A stretch of DNA of 64,000 bases from Podaxis mareebaensis (lineage: Eukaryota > Basidiomycota > Agaricomycetes > Agaricales > Agaricaceae), in the NCBI GenBank assembly GCA_018524725.1, contig JAEUWP010000118.1, positions 1 to 64,000 of the forward strand, in the 5' to 3' direction. Shown here piece after piece: positions 12,059-23,329 of the stretch. Position numbers and translations under genes: made by a program. Each line of letters opens with the position of its first letter. The stretch's first letter is position 1. Below the pieces are notes generated by a model. The model was not told the DNA's origin and did no database searches. It saw nothing but the letters and a program-made list of their open reading frames with translations.

Positions 12059-13228
12059 ATGACAAAGAAGCCCGCTAATGGTTCCTCTAACACCCACGAT
12101 AGTAGCGCCTCCCCGCTAAGTCCAAGCCTATCTCCCTCGAAGAAATACTTCATAAGGGGTGGCGACCTCTTTATCCTGGTACGCTACGTCCACCATGTCA
12201 TTTTTATTGAGCAGCTCTAATATGTGTATCCCGCCTAGCTGGGCCGCACTTTATACCAAGTTCATTCTCATTTTTTCGTCCGCGAGTCGAGTTTCTGGCA
12301 GAGTGAACTTCCCTTGCCACTAACAAAGGGGAACTGTTCTTCTAATGCCATCGTCCTCGATGAGAAGCCTGAAGACTTTGAATGCCTATTATGGGTTTTC
12401 TACAATGAGTAGGTCACCCCGAATCTTGATCCGCCGCTCAATCTCAACATCATCCAGGAAATACGACGACTATTCCGACGCAAAGCTCAGAGACTGGATC
12501 GCAATCCTGCGATACGCCAACAACTGGGACTTTCCCGAGGTCAAGAAACTGGCGATCCGATACCTGGAACGTCTAGATATGGATCCCATCCAGCGGATCA
12601 GGCTGTACCAAGACAATAAGGTGCCAGAACGACACCTATTCCGCTTGTATATGGAGGTCGCATGCCGACCAGAGTTGCTCGGGCTCGAGGAATCTCGCAC
12701 GTTGGGGATGGAGACTCTTGTCTTGATCCACCAAGCGCGCGAACGCCTCAGAGCTCAGACCTCAGAAAAGAACCGTCTGCTCAGTCCGATCCGCACCGAT
12801 CTCAGTCATACGGATGTTATTGAGATTGTTTCCGCTACATTCAGCATCTCGCTAGGGGAGCCGGAGTCTAATCCAGGTAATCTGGTACCTAGTTCTTCCT
12901 GCTTCTAGACCTGAACTCACGTATTTCATGTTGTTTATCGTCTTCTTTGACTCAGACGGGTCGGGTGCAACCTCCACCAGTGGGGGATCCAGCGGCCCAG
13001 GTACAGGTAGTGGGAAGGGCAACAACACCAGAGGCGGAACGGGAGGAACGGGAAGAACGGGAGCAGGAGGACAGGGAAAGGACAGAGGTGGTTGGCAGTG
13101 ATTGGGAATGGATGGATGACGCCTCTGGTCCAGAGGATGATGATGATCGGGACTGGCAAGGTGTAGGTAGTTCCGACGCTGAAGCCTCTGTGTCGGAGGA
13201 TTTCGTTTCCGTCTCAAATGTGTTCTAG
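12059..13228 (+). CDS. BTB/POZ domain protein, paralog 1
   Basis: Exons are 12059-12178, 12239-12408, 12458-12876 or 12458-12884, and 12956 onward. The N-terminal BTB fold reads GGDLFIL, LGRTLYQVHSHFFVRESSFW, NAIVLDEKPEDFECLLWVFYN. A helical BACK-like part follows (WIAILRYANNWDFPEVKKLA, RLDMDPIQRIRLY, RTLGMETLVLIHQARERL). This is the lineage-expanded agaricomycete BTB family, probably protein-interaction or cullin-3 adaptor modules; no function is proven. Two ends are possible. The first donor (GTAATC) gives a Gly-rich tail ending at 13101, 284 residues. A donor 8 bp downstream (GTACCT) gives an acidic tail ending at 13228, 329 residues. The longer frame is drawn because it stays open for 273 nt. 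Confidence 0.8.
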
Positions 13229-13943
13229 TATACGCCTTTTGTCTATCGACCCAGGATGTATGTTTTGTTTTTCTTATGCAGCATTGTATAGTATTATCTC
13301 ACATCATTTGATGTTCGTTTGCTTTTGTGTGCTCGGGGCTCATAATGACAATTAAAAGCCAATGACGATACGAATACCCGAAGCATTCACGTGGTACAAT
13401 CACACCGTGGACGCTATTCTAGCAACACAACAAAGGCCCAGGCTTCTCTTGTTCAATATACAGCTTTCGAAGAACATGGGACTTTCTCGGCTATGTACCC
13501 ATCACACTCGGAACTAGAATGGGATCATTAGTACGGCATCGGTGGTCACAACTCGCCAAAGTACAAGAACTGTTGTTCTCGCCTCGAAGTTTCGGGATGA
13601 CGCGCATTATTGTCGTTCATTCAATAGTTCATTCATCCCGTCATCGTATATGTAACACTCTAAGGACAGACCTAGCGGTGCTAGAAGTTCGCACGACTAT
13701 GACCGGCTTCTCTTATTCCTTTTTTGCAGATCGATACCTCCAGCTTCTCATCACAACCATCAAGTCTCAAATTAACCTACACGAGGCCTATGAATTGGGG
13801 TCTTGTCCAAGAAAGGTTCCACGTCACTTGCCGCTCCCAGGTCCTAGAGAGATAAGAAGGCTGATCTCGCAGGGTTCTGCACCTTTATCTACCTTGTTCC
13901 TCCCCACCTCATACTCTGAAATATACATCTCCCCCCTTGTGTA
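13229..13943. other. Intergenic region between BTB paralogs
   Basis: The left part is the 3' flank of paralog 1. The right part (13768-13943) is the duplicated promoter block of paralog 2. No gene is supported between them. Confidence 0.5.
13768..13943 (+). promoter_or_regulatory. Duplicated BTB promoter block, copy 2
   Basis: This copy carries the same ordered motifs as 11890-12058: ATTAACC, CACGAGGC, ATGAATTGGGG, CTCCCAG, GATAAGAAGG and ATCTACC. The motif-to-ATG distances are similar to copy 1. The TATA-like element differs by two transitions from copy 1. Confidence 0.55.
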
Positions 13944-14735
13944 ATGGCGCAGCCCAACGGACACCCGCCGCAAAGTACCCACCCGGAACGCTGCATTTCA
14001 GGAGGCGATCTCTTCTTCTCGGTATGTCTTAGTAGAGTGCATGGTTATGTCGTTTGGGTTTGACATAGCCCTCAGGTGGGAGGTGTTCCATTCAGAGTTC
14101 ACTCTTACTTCTTCCTGCGCGAGTCTAGTTATTGGCAGGGTCAGCTTGCGGGACCGGTATCCCCTGGGGACACGCAACCAACAAAAGGGAAAGGGAAAGA
14201 CTCCTCTGACCCGATCGTGCTTGAAAATGACAAACCTGAGGATTTCGACCAGTTGCTATGGGTGTTTTATAACCCGTGAGTACACCTCCCCCACAGTCCT
14301 GAATCTCTGCGTGACCATATTCTACATAGGCACTACGGTGACTACTCAAAAGCAACGCTCGAAAACTGGATCACAATCCTCAACTATTCCACCAAGTGGC
14401 AGTTCCCAAAAACCAAAGAATTGGCTATCCGCCACATCGAGAAATTCGACATGGATCCCATCCGACGTATAAGGCTATACAAAGACAATGACGTTCCAGA
14501 GGCGCATCTTTTACCTCTATACGTGAAACTTGCGTCTCGAGACCAATTCCTCACACGTGAAGAAGCCAACCTATTGGGTCTCGACACGCTCTTTTTGGTA
14601 CATCAAGCACGCGAACGGCTTCGTGTTCCACCTCCTGGGGCAAATAAGAACCCTGCTAGTAGTCCTGTGCGCTCGGAGTACAAGGATGCGGATATTAAGA
14701 GGATCGTCGCCTCGACGTTCAATATTGCTATTTAA
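13944..14735 (+). CDS. BTB/POZ domain protein, paralog 2
   Basis: Exons are 13944-14021, 14076-14275 and 14330-14735, with introns at the same positions as in paralog 1; the first exon is 26 residues against 40. Motifs match the paralog: GGDLFF, PFRVHSYFFLRESSYW, DPIVLENDKPEDFDQLLWVFYNP, LENWITILNYSTKWQFPKTK, FDMDPIRRIRLYKDN, LGLDTLFLVHQARERL. The reading frame ends in FNIAI and TAA at 14733-14735. Paralog 1 runs on at this point into a fourth exon. A donor GTAAGT at 14754 and an acceptor at 14826 remain at the homologous place, so the C-terminal exon appears to have been cut off by a premature stop. Confidence 0.82.
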
Positions 14736-15288
14736 ATGTATTGTTGAGCTCAGGTAAGTGGTGCTTCGGCTTTCCCTTCGATGGGTTAGGCTTATGTGTC
14801 TCATTTACCTATTTCTTAAACGATAGCCCCGGCAATGGGACTCTGGTGGCGGAGGTACTGATGAGGGAAACCGGAGATGTATAACAAACAAGTGGTCGCT
14901 TGTGTATAATACACATTTTGTATGTATCAATCACGATATTTTATGTTTTGACGATGGTTTGAGTGTAGCTTGTTGCGTTGTTTCTTCCCGGCATCGAGTC
15001 ATTTGTCGAGGTGTAGCAATTCAAGGAGTCGAAATCCAATCTAGTTCACAGGTTGAACTGCGCATCACATTCCTAGACTATATGCAGTTACCGTAAAACA
15101 TGCAGTACATTAACAGGCGGCGTCAGTAACTACTGACAGGAAAGGTCAAGTAGCGCACTGAGATGAGCAAAGAAAACTAATCATTGAGCGTTGAAGTCCC
15201 AAAATTGCAAGCGAAGAAAGAATGAAGTCGTAAAAGAACGTTAGAACATGCACAAAAACCAAGAAGCCGAAAGGCATGCACGAGAACT
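14736..15288. other. 3' region of BTB paralog 2 with fossil intron, then intergenic
   Basis: Bases 14754-14826 look like an intron (GTAAGT donor, GATAG acceptor) lying after the stop codon. The following bases to about 14883 read as a short Gly-rich frame resembling the Gly-rich frame of the last exon of paralog 1. After that I see nothing up to the end of PSD1. Confidence 0.4.
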
Positions 15289-17269
15289 CTACTCCTTCTT
15301 CACCTTGCCAGAATCCAACTGCACACCTTCCAACCTCTCAGGCACGTCTCCCAACCTCCGACCCACCTTGACCTTCTCCCCAACACCCACCACAAATTCA
15401 AAATCACTCGGCGCCTCAAACACAAGCACAATCGTACTCCCCAAACAGAACCCACCCATCTCCTGCGCACGTTCCAACGGCTGCCCTCTCAAAATCGGAC
15501 TGGCAAGCGAATACACAGCCTCAGTATACGTCCCCACAGGCGGTAGCCGTCCCCTCTCATTTGTCCTCAAATCCTTGTCGAAATTAACCTTGATCGACCC
15601 GACATTCGTAGCGCCCACAGGGACCATCGAGAAAAATCCGTATTTCCATCTACCCAAGAGTGCGACGCGTTCATTGAGGATGAAGAGGTTTTCCAGACGT
15701 TTGGCGATGTAAGGTGAGACGGAGAAGAGTTCACCGACAAAGTGACGACGCTTTTCGACGACCCAGGCTGTAGGTGAGTGGAAGCGGTGGTAGTCTCCTG
15801 GAGCGAGGTAGATGACGGCGAAGAAGAGGGAATGGCCTGGACGGAGGGACTTGATGGAGCCGCCGGAGAGGCGCCGTTCGAGGGAGGGTTTGACACCCAT
15901 TTCGAGGGCGACGTTTGTGTCGTGTTTGATTGTTTCCGTGAGGTCTCGATTGGGCTCAACGACGCTGGCGTCGGTTTGGTCTCCGAATTTTTTGGGTTTC
16001 CCGTCTGTGGGTTGTGTGGGGCTGGTTGGGGTGGAGGTACCGCTGGGAGTCGTTGCTCCGAGCAGTTGGTCCAGTGAGTATTCAATGCCGTTCACGTTTG
16101 CGAATTCCTGATGGTTTACGGTCTCGGATTCTGGGTTGTGGAAATGTACCAAGATGCTTTCGGGAGATCCGGGTCTCTCGACGCCCAAGAGTGCGTCTAG
16201 GGAGTATGTTATGCCTTTGACCTGCTCAACTTTCACTGGACCCAATTCTCCATTCCCATCGCCATTCACATCGACTCTGCCGAAGTGCAATATGGTTCCG
16301 TCGGCGGGTGAGACGAGGGTAGCATCGTCCACGGGGCGTGCACCGGCTTTGAGTTTGCGGTAGAAAAACTCGCCGAGGGAAGCGTAGGATTTGAGGTCGG
16401 AGGGTTCAATTTCATTGAGGTTGCAACCGAAAGCGTAGGCGTAGAGTTTGAAACCGTAGGGGCGGAACCAGATGGGGAGTTCGAGCGAGTTGACGTACCC
16501 CCAGAGGCGGGACATGTTCCGTAGGGGGAGAGCACCGAGGACGTGCACCTGTGATATTTGGATTTTAATCTTGGTTAGAAAGGAGCTTGGAGTGGTGATG
16601 ATGGGTGAGACTTGCCTGCCAGGGACCCTTGAGCTTGATGACCTCCTCCATGTTCTCATCTAGCTCGACTTCCTTCGACGCCCGCTTCGATTTTCTCCTG
16701 TACTGGATTGCGACCAGGAGCAAGGCACCCACTGCTAATGGGAGCGGATACCACTTTGTCGGTGTCTCCGTCCAGGCATTCATGAGCTTTTCTGGACGTT
16801 CAGGCGCGGACGCATAAGAAACAAGAGGAAATGAAGGACAACACCGCATACGTACGATAAAGTGGGATGCCTGGCGGAAGACCACCTCCAGCACCAGAAC
16901 CAGCGCTCTCTGCTCCGTTCCTGGTGGTCGAGTAAGCCCTTCTAAGTCCCTGGTTCTTGACTGTCCGTATCAATGCGGAGGTCTTGTTGGTACTGTGCAC
17001 CCAGCACCGGCTGAATGCCGACGATGCCGAAGCCGACGAGGCATTGAGGACTCTGGAAGCAGCGTAGAGGGGCTTCTTGCCCTTTGTGAGTATGTTTTTC
17101 CTGGAAAAGTACATGAGCGTGAGGGGGACGTTAGAGGCGGGGCATGTAAGTACGGGAGAGGCGGGTATGTGTGGTGGAAGGTGGTGGAAGAGAGAGAAAC
17201 GCACGAGTGATTTGTCCCTGAATATCGGATTATTTGGGGGGTCACACGGGCGGTCAGCGCCAGCAACAT
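15289..17269 (-). CDS. PSD1: Mitochondrial phosphatidylserine decarboxylase proenzyme
   Basis: Exon 1 is 17205-17269. The next exon starts at 17100, a membrane-anchor exon ends at 16616, and the main exon is 15289-16548. The N-terminus is Arg-rich without acidic residues (LLALTARVTPQIIRYSG), fitting a mitochondrial presequence. A membrane segment follows (WYPLPLAVGALLLVAIQY). The catalytic part shows LPLRNMSRLWG, LGEFFYRKLK, VSPADG, APGDYHRFHSP and LGST (in GGFCLGSTIVLVF). LGST is the self-cleavage site whose Ser becomes the pyruvoyl group. The enzyme makes phosphatidylethanolamine at the inner membrane. The intron 16549-16615 uses a GC donor (CAG|GCAAGT). A shorter start at 17114 is possible but leaves out the in-frame first exon. 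Confidence 0.93.
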
Positions 17270-17618
17270 GCTGCTATCTGCCTTGAGGCTCTTGACGTCT
17301 GCACCGACTCTCAGAGGGACTGGTTGGGTACTGGGGCGCTGGACACCCGAAAAAAGTATTTGGTGACTTGTGTGGAGTATTCTGCTATAAGAGGTACCTC
17401 AGGTCATTTGTCACCCGACTTCCGCTCTTCTGCCGGGACACTCGATTGGTTCTCTGCCTCGGGTTATAACTGCCCAGAGTGTAGAAGATCACTCGATTTA
17501 TATTGGAATCTGGAATAGGGCTTCCGTAGTCAGTGATATAGAGTATGATGTATTGATAGACCTCTCTTCGTGTGACACCAAGACGCTATTCCTGTTTAAC
17601 CTCGACCACAACATCAGC
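17270..17618. promoter_or_regulatory. Bidirectional promoter region PSD1 / CstF2-like gene
   Basis: These 349 bases separate two divergent ATGs, so both promoters must lie here or extend into leaders. No canonical TATAAA was found. No open frame resembling an RRM, which the right-hand gene lacks, is present. Confidence 0.5.
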
Positions 17619-18545
17619 ATGGCTGAACAGGGCAGCACGGAACAACTCCTGGAGCTGCTTCTTCATCTCAAAGTAAGTCCAATCTACCACCAGCAGGAGT
17701 GACTGAATAAATCGAAAGAATTTCAGAAAACGACTCCAGCCGCTGCTCGCGGCATCCTCAACAGTCAACCTGCCATAGCCTACGCACTTATCAAGGTCAT
17801 GGTGTCTATAGGCGCCATCAACGTCGAGGTTTTCCATGTCAGTTTTCACCCTATCCCGCATACCAAGCCACTGAAATTGGAGGCGTACTCTCTCAGAAAA
17901 CATTAGCTCAGTATCATGAGTCCAATGCACGAGGACAACCCACTCCAGCAGGAGTCCCCACAATTCCACCTCCGACAACATCGACACCACCCGTTGCAGC
18001 TCTTCCACCACATCTTCACGCACAATATCGGACGAGCACACCTCCCGTGCAGGCTCCGCCTGCGGCCGCGTATGGTTATCCAAACCAACCTGGATACCCA
18101 CCTCAACCGCAAGGGTACCCCCAACCCGGAGCTTCGACTCCAGGATATGCTACGTATGGTGGCCAGCCACAACCGCAGCCACAAGCACAACCTGGGTACC
18201 CTCCATATCCCCCAGCTGGACCTTCGGCGGGATATGGTGCGCCGCCGCCTGCTGCAGCGGCTGGGGGACGACCGCAAAGTGCACCTGCGATCAAACCTGA
18301 GATGCTGGCTGCGTTCCCAGAAGAACAAAAGGTGAGCTCGTTTTCGTGTGATCTCCCTCGCCTGTCTCAACTGGAAACGCGCTAGGCTTTGATTATGCAT
18401 GTGGTGTCGATGACGCCGGAGCAGCTGAGCAAGCTTCCGCCAGATCAAAGGGCTACGTATATGCAAATTGTGAGACCCTTCAGGTTTTGTTTTTTGAGTA
18501 CTCTTGCTGATTCTTTTGTAGCGGGCTACGCTTGGAATTTCATGA
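17619..18545 (+). CDS. CstF2/Rna15-like 3'-end processing protein lacking an RRM
   Basis: Exon 1 is 17619-17672, exon 2 begins at 17727, and short introns follow near 17837-17900, 18331-18386 and 18470-18522. The N-terminus (EQLLELLLHLKKTTPAAARG, then NSQPAIAYALIKVMVSIGAI) matches the CSTF2 hinge, which binds the CstF-77/Rna14 partner. A Pro/Gly/Tyr/Gln-rich linker follows. The C-terminus (MHVVSMTPEQLSKLPPDQRATYMQIRATLG, residues taken in parts) matches the CSTF2 C-terminal helical domain. The N-terminal RRM found in human CSTF2 and yeast Rna15 is absent, and no RRM reads in the 349 bp upstream. A role in mRNA cleavage and polyadenylation is inferred from the two retained domains. It may be an RRM-less paralog or the lineage's normal form. 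Confidence 0.8.
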
Positions 18546-18742
18546 TAAACTACCCCTTATAACTCACTGTCGAAAACGCTTCGAGGCTATTTTATGGTAG
18601 TCATGTACTTTATGGATTATACGATTGGATAATAGACTTTGCCCCCAACTACATGATGATACGCGTTTTGATATTGGACACGTCGCGTGGGCGGATATTC
18701 CCACGAGTACATTTCAGCTCCTTAATACTGTCCACGTCTACC

Positions 18743-21700
18743 ATGTCGACCTCGGACCCGTCTTGCCACACCATCGTATTCGAGAGCAGCGCAGAGTATC
18801 CCAGCGCTCAGGAACTCAGATCTGCCCTCGAAAAGGGGTCCGATGAGGTCAAAATCGACACCTTGCGTAAAATCATTATATCGACCATCAATGGCAACCC
18901 TCAGGCAAGTCTACGCCTTGTCGCTCAAGAACGCAAATGCTGAAGAGATACATTCACCGTACAGCCGACGTTGATGATGCCTGTCATACAATATGTCATG
19001 CCTTCACGCAATAAGCAGCTCAAGAAGCTACTACACTTTTATTGGGAGGTCTGTCCAAAGTACGATGAGAGTGGAAAGCTAAAGCAAGAGATGATCCTCG
19101 TCGTGTGCGTCCTACTTCTTCCAAACCACCAGAACCAGTCAGAACTGACTCCATCGCAAATACAGCAATGCCATCCGTAACGACCTGGTCAGTCCATAAC
19201 ACACACCTACCCAGACTAACCCTTCAACTCATCAACTCCCAATCTCCCAAACCCACAGCAACATCCCAATGAATACATCCGCGGTGCAACTCTCCGCTTC
19301 CTCCAAAAAATCGCAAAGGACGCCGAACTTCTAGAACCCCTCATCCCAACCTGTCGTTCCTGCCTCGAACACCGACACTCATACGTCCGCAAAAACGCAG
19401 TCTTCGCCGTCTACTCCATCTATCGCGAATTCGAACACCTCATCCCCGATGCCCCAGAACTCATGTACACATTCCTTATCGCCGAGACAGATTCGACGTG
19501 TAAGCGGAATGCGTTTGTATTCCTTGCACATTGTTCGATGCAAAAGGCGGTTGAGTACGTGTTGAGCATATATGATACGATCCCTGGGTTGGATGAGTCG
19601 TTGCAAATGAGTATTATTGAGGTGATTAGGTTGGATTGTAAGAATGATTCAGCGCATAGGGTGCGTGTTTTGTGGTTATCTGCCTTTCTCTTCTTCACTG
19701 ATGATGTGGTACGTGTAGGCGCGTTGGATCCGGTGCATTTTGGAGCTGTTGAATGCGTCGTCGCATGCAGTCAAGTATGAGGCTGCGACGACACTTACAA
19801 CGTTAACTCAAAACCCTGCTGCCGTCAAAGGTGTGTCCTGCTGCCACCAACTCGTGTTCTGTCCACTCAAGTATACATCTTTATAGCCGCCGCCTCTTGC
19901 CTAATTAGTCTCGTTGTCAAAGAGTCGGATAACAACGTTAAGCTCATCGTTCTGGATAGGATTGAGAATCTCCGTGAAAAACATGGTCATGTCCTTGACG
20001 GACTCATCATGGATCTCCTTCAAGTCCTGTCAAGGTACGAGTCTGATTCTGCATATGCTTTATATCCTGCTCATTTTCGTGCGTTATAGTGCCGATATGG
20101 AAGTCCGTCGTAAAGCCATGAGCATCGTCCTCAGCATGACATCAAGCAGGAACGTCGAGGAAGTCGCCCTCTTCCTCAAGAAGCAACTACAGAAGACCCA
20201 AGAGGCCGACTTCGAGAATGTTCGTCTTACACATCCTCATAATTCCACGGCTGCTAAATTGTTTAACTAGGCCCCGGAATACCGCCAACTACTCATCCAA
20301 TCCATCCATGTCACCGCCATCAAATTCTCCGAAGTCGCTGCTAGCGTCGTACACGCACTCATGGAATTCCTTGGTGACACCAACAACCCATCCGCCCTCG
20401 ACGTCGTCGCATTCGTTCGGTACGTTCCACCCCTCACACTTTACACCTCACATTGCTCACACTCACTGATAATAGAGAAGTCGTAGAGAAATTCCCTGGC
20501 CTCCGTCCATCCATCTGTGAAAAACTCTATTCAACCCTCCCCGAAATCAAGTCAGGCAAAGTCTTCCGGGGTGTCCTATGGATCCTCGGAGAGTACGTTG
20601 AGACTCTCCCAGCGATTAGTGATACCATGCGTGAGATTCGGAAAGTCTTGGGTGAGATTCCGATTTTGGCGTCGGAGCAGCGGTTGTTAGACGAAGCTTC
20701 TGCCGATGGTGCTGCAAATGGCGAGGAGGGAGAATCGAAAGAGAAGGAGAAAGAGAAGGCAAAGGCGGAGGGTGGTGGGGGTAGACCGAAGGTGTTGGCG
20801 GACGGAACGTACGCGACTGAAACTGCTTTTACGAGCGCCGCCGCCGCTAGGTTGGAAGCTGTCAAAGCTGCTGCCAAACCACCTTTGCGAAGTGCGTCTG
20901 TGTTGATGTTTCTCTATGTTGACGCGTTGACGATTTCATCATTCGTTGGCAGCTCTTATTCTCGGAGGGGATTTCTTTACTGGCTCGGTCCTCTCTTCTG
21001 CGCTTACGAAGCTTGTCCTCCGTTTCGCTGACCTTTCGACGGATGCTGCTGCTTCCAATGCACTGAAAGCCGAAGCGATGCTTATCATGACCTCCATCAT
21101 CCGTGTTGGGCAGTCGAAGTTTGTGACTATCCAGATTGACGAAGATTCGAATGAGAGGATTATGAATTGTATTCAGACGCTGAGTGAGTTGGATGTAGAG
21201 GGCCAGAGGGGGACTTTGAAGGAGATGTTTTTGGACGATACAAGGAAGGCTTTTGAGAAGATGTTGGGTGCACAAGAGGTGAGTTGTGGTGCATCCCAGC
21301 TGGTGTTTTCAGTAAACGATGGCGTTCTGACTAATGCGCTTTCCGGTGTGTAGAAACGCGCAGCGGAGAAGAAGGAAGCGGAGAACCCGAAACCTGCTAT
21401 CGTCCAGGTTGATGATTTACTAACGTTCCGCCAGTTCTCGAAGAAGACGGCGGATGATGCTATTGATGTGTGTCCATTTTATCATCTCTTGGTTATTATG
21501 AAGGCGCATCCTAAGGAACTTTGCTTGGACAGTATGACGAAGACGTTGGTCGTGCAACCGGCGCTGCTGAAGTTCAGGAAGACTTCATGTCCAATCTCAG
21601 TCGTATCACACAATTGACTGGTTCGTCACATCTTCCTGCCCAATCACCCATGTTCTGAACACAAGTATCACTATCATAGGCTTCTCCGACCCCATCTATG

Positions 21701-22685
21701 CAGAAGCTCTCGTCAAGATGTACGGCTTCGACATCCTCCTCGGTAAGCTCCTTCCTCTGCCCCTCCCCGGCACCCCCACTTATACCTCCCCCCAATACCC
21801 TCAACAATCTAGATGTCCTCCTCGTCAATCAAACCCCAAACACACTCCAAAACCTCTGCCTCGACTTTGCCACCCTCGGCGACCTCAAGATCGTCGAACG
21901 CCCCTCGGTCTACACAATCGCCCCGCACGGCTTCCAAAGCATCAAAGCGACGATCAAAGTCTCCTCGACCGAAACAGGTGTCATTTTCGGAAGCATACTC
22001 TGGGAGGGTCCCAATCTCTCGGAGCAGTGTGTGATCCTGAATGATATTCATATTGATATTATGGATTATATCAAGCCGGCGTATTGCAATGAGGCTCAGG
22101 TATGCGTTCTGCCCCGTATTTCTTTTTGTTGGGATGTGAGGGAAGGGACTCGTGTTGTTGACTCTTGTTTTTTCTCTGTTTATAGTTCCGCAGCATGTGG
22201 ACCGAGTTTGAGTGGGAGAACCGTGTTAATGTCAATGCGACGGTCTCGTAAGTGCTTTGCTTGCTACTCCCATATTCTGAATTATACTGACCTGACTTCA
22301 GTGATCCTCGTGAATACCTCAAGCATGTAATGAAAGTGACAAATATGTCTTGTCTGACGCCAGAGGGCGCTCTCTCTGGTGAATGCGACTTCCTCTCAGC
22401 AAATATGTATGCCCGCAGCCTCTTTGGTAGGTTCTTGTGACTTTCCCTCCTCAGCTATCAGCTAACTCACACAACTTTAGGTGAGGATGCCCTCGCCAAC
22501 CTCAGCGTCGAGCGGACAGAGGCAGGAACTATCACGGGACATGTTCGTATCCGCAGTAAGACGCAAGGTATTGCGTTATCGCTTGGTGACAAAATTACAA
22601 TGGGTAAGTTCCTGCTTCCATCGATGCCACGCCACATTCTGATGTTGCTTCAGCCCAGAAGGATAACAAGCCCCTCTCTGTCTAG
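18743..22685 (+). CDS. SEC26: Coatomer subunit beta (beta-COP)
   Basis: The gene begins at 18743 ([14 protein letters not shown]) and ends at 22683-22685, with many 50-80 bp introns. HEAT/adaptin repeats fill the first half, with [66 protein letters not shown] and [12 protein letters not shown] as clear beta-COP signatures. A charged Glu/Lys linker lies near 20720-20790. The C-terminal appendage shows [40 protein letters not shown] and [10 protein letters not shown]. Beta-COP is a core of the COPI coat for Golgi-to-ER and intra-Golgi transport and is essential in yeast. The gene is intact as far as traced. The start was taken at the first ATG giving the family's N-terminus. Confidence 0.94.
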
Positions 22686-23329
22686 CGCTTGTATTCTTAG
22701 ATTAGTACAATTTCATCCTTTCTGACAAGACCTCAAGGGCTGGTGGCAACGGCGATCAATTGAGTCAAGAGATTTGACATGATGCGTGCATAAACATACA
22801 ATTCTGTCTATTGTCGGTACATTGAAATTGCAAATACTAATGCAAGCAAAGGAAGGGTCGGGTAATTCGTACGTTAAAGTTCGAGGTTATGCCAGAAAGG
22901 TATGGACACCGATATGTGAAGCGAACAGACTTGTAAAACTATGGGAACCACGGCAATTCAATGAGGAAGGAGGTCAATAAAACGAAAATAACAATAGAAA
23001 TGCACAGTGCAAAAATTATTGATAAAGGGAAAGAAAATGTTGGAAAATGCGCGAAGCGTGGAGGAACCTTGTGAAGCATGCTGGTAGTCCAATTTAAAGT
23101 CAAACCCCGGATATGAGTCGTGATTGCGATACTATTTGGGCTCTTGTTCTTTTTTTCTTTTGAATTCAAACGGGATGCTCGTTGACGTTTAGGGTTCAAA
23201 TGCAGATGACTGATGATGCAGATCGATAGAGTAGGAAGGCAGGCCGAAATATCTTGCAGAAAATTTGATGTGTCGAGATTACTCCAGGGTGATTTTGAGG
23301 TAAAGAGAACCTTAAGGGGGGAGTCCCGT
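22686..23329. other. Convergent 3' region between beta-COP and Pumilio genes
   Basis: This is 644 bases between two converging stop codons. The short open frames on both strands resemble no known protein. It is presumed to be the two 3' UTRs. Confidence 0.5.
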
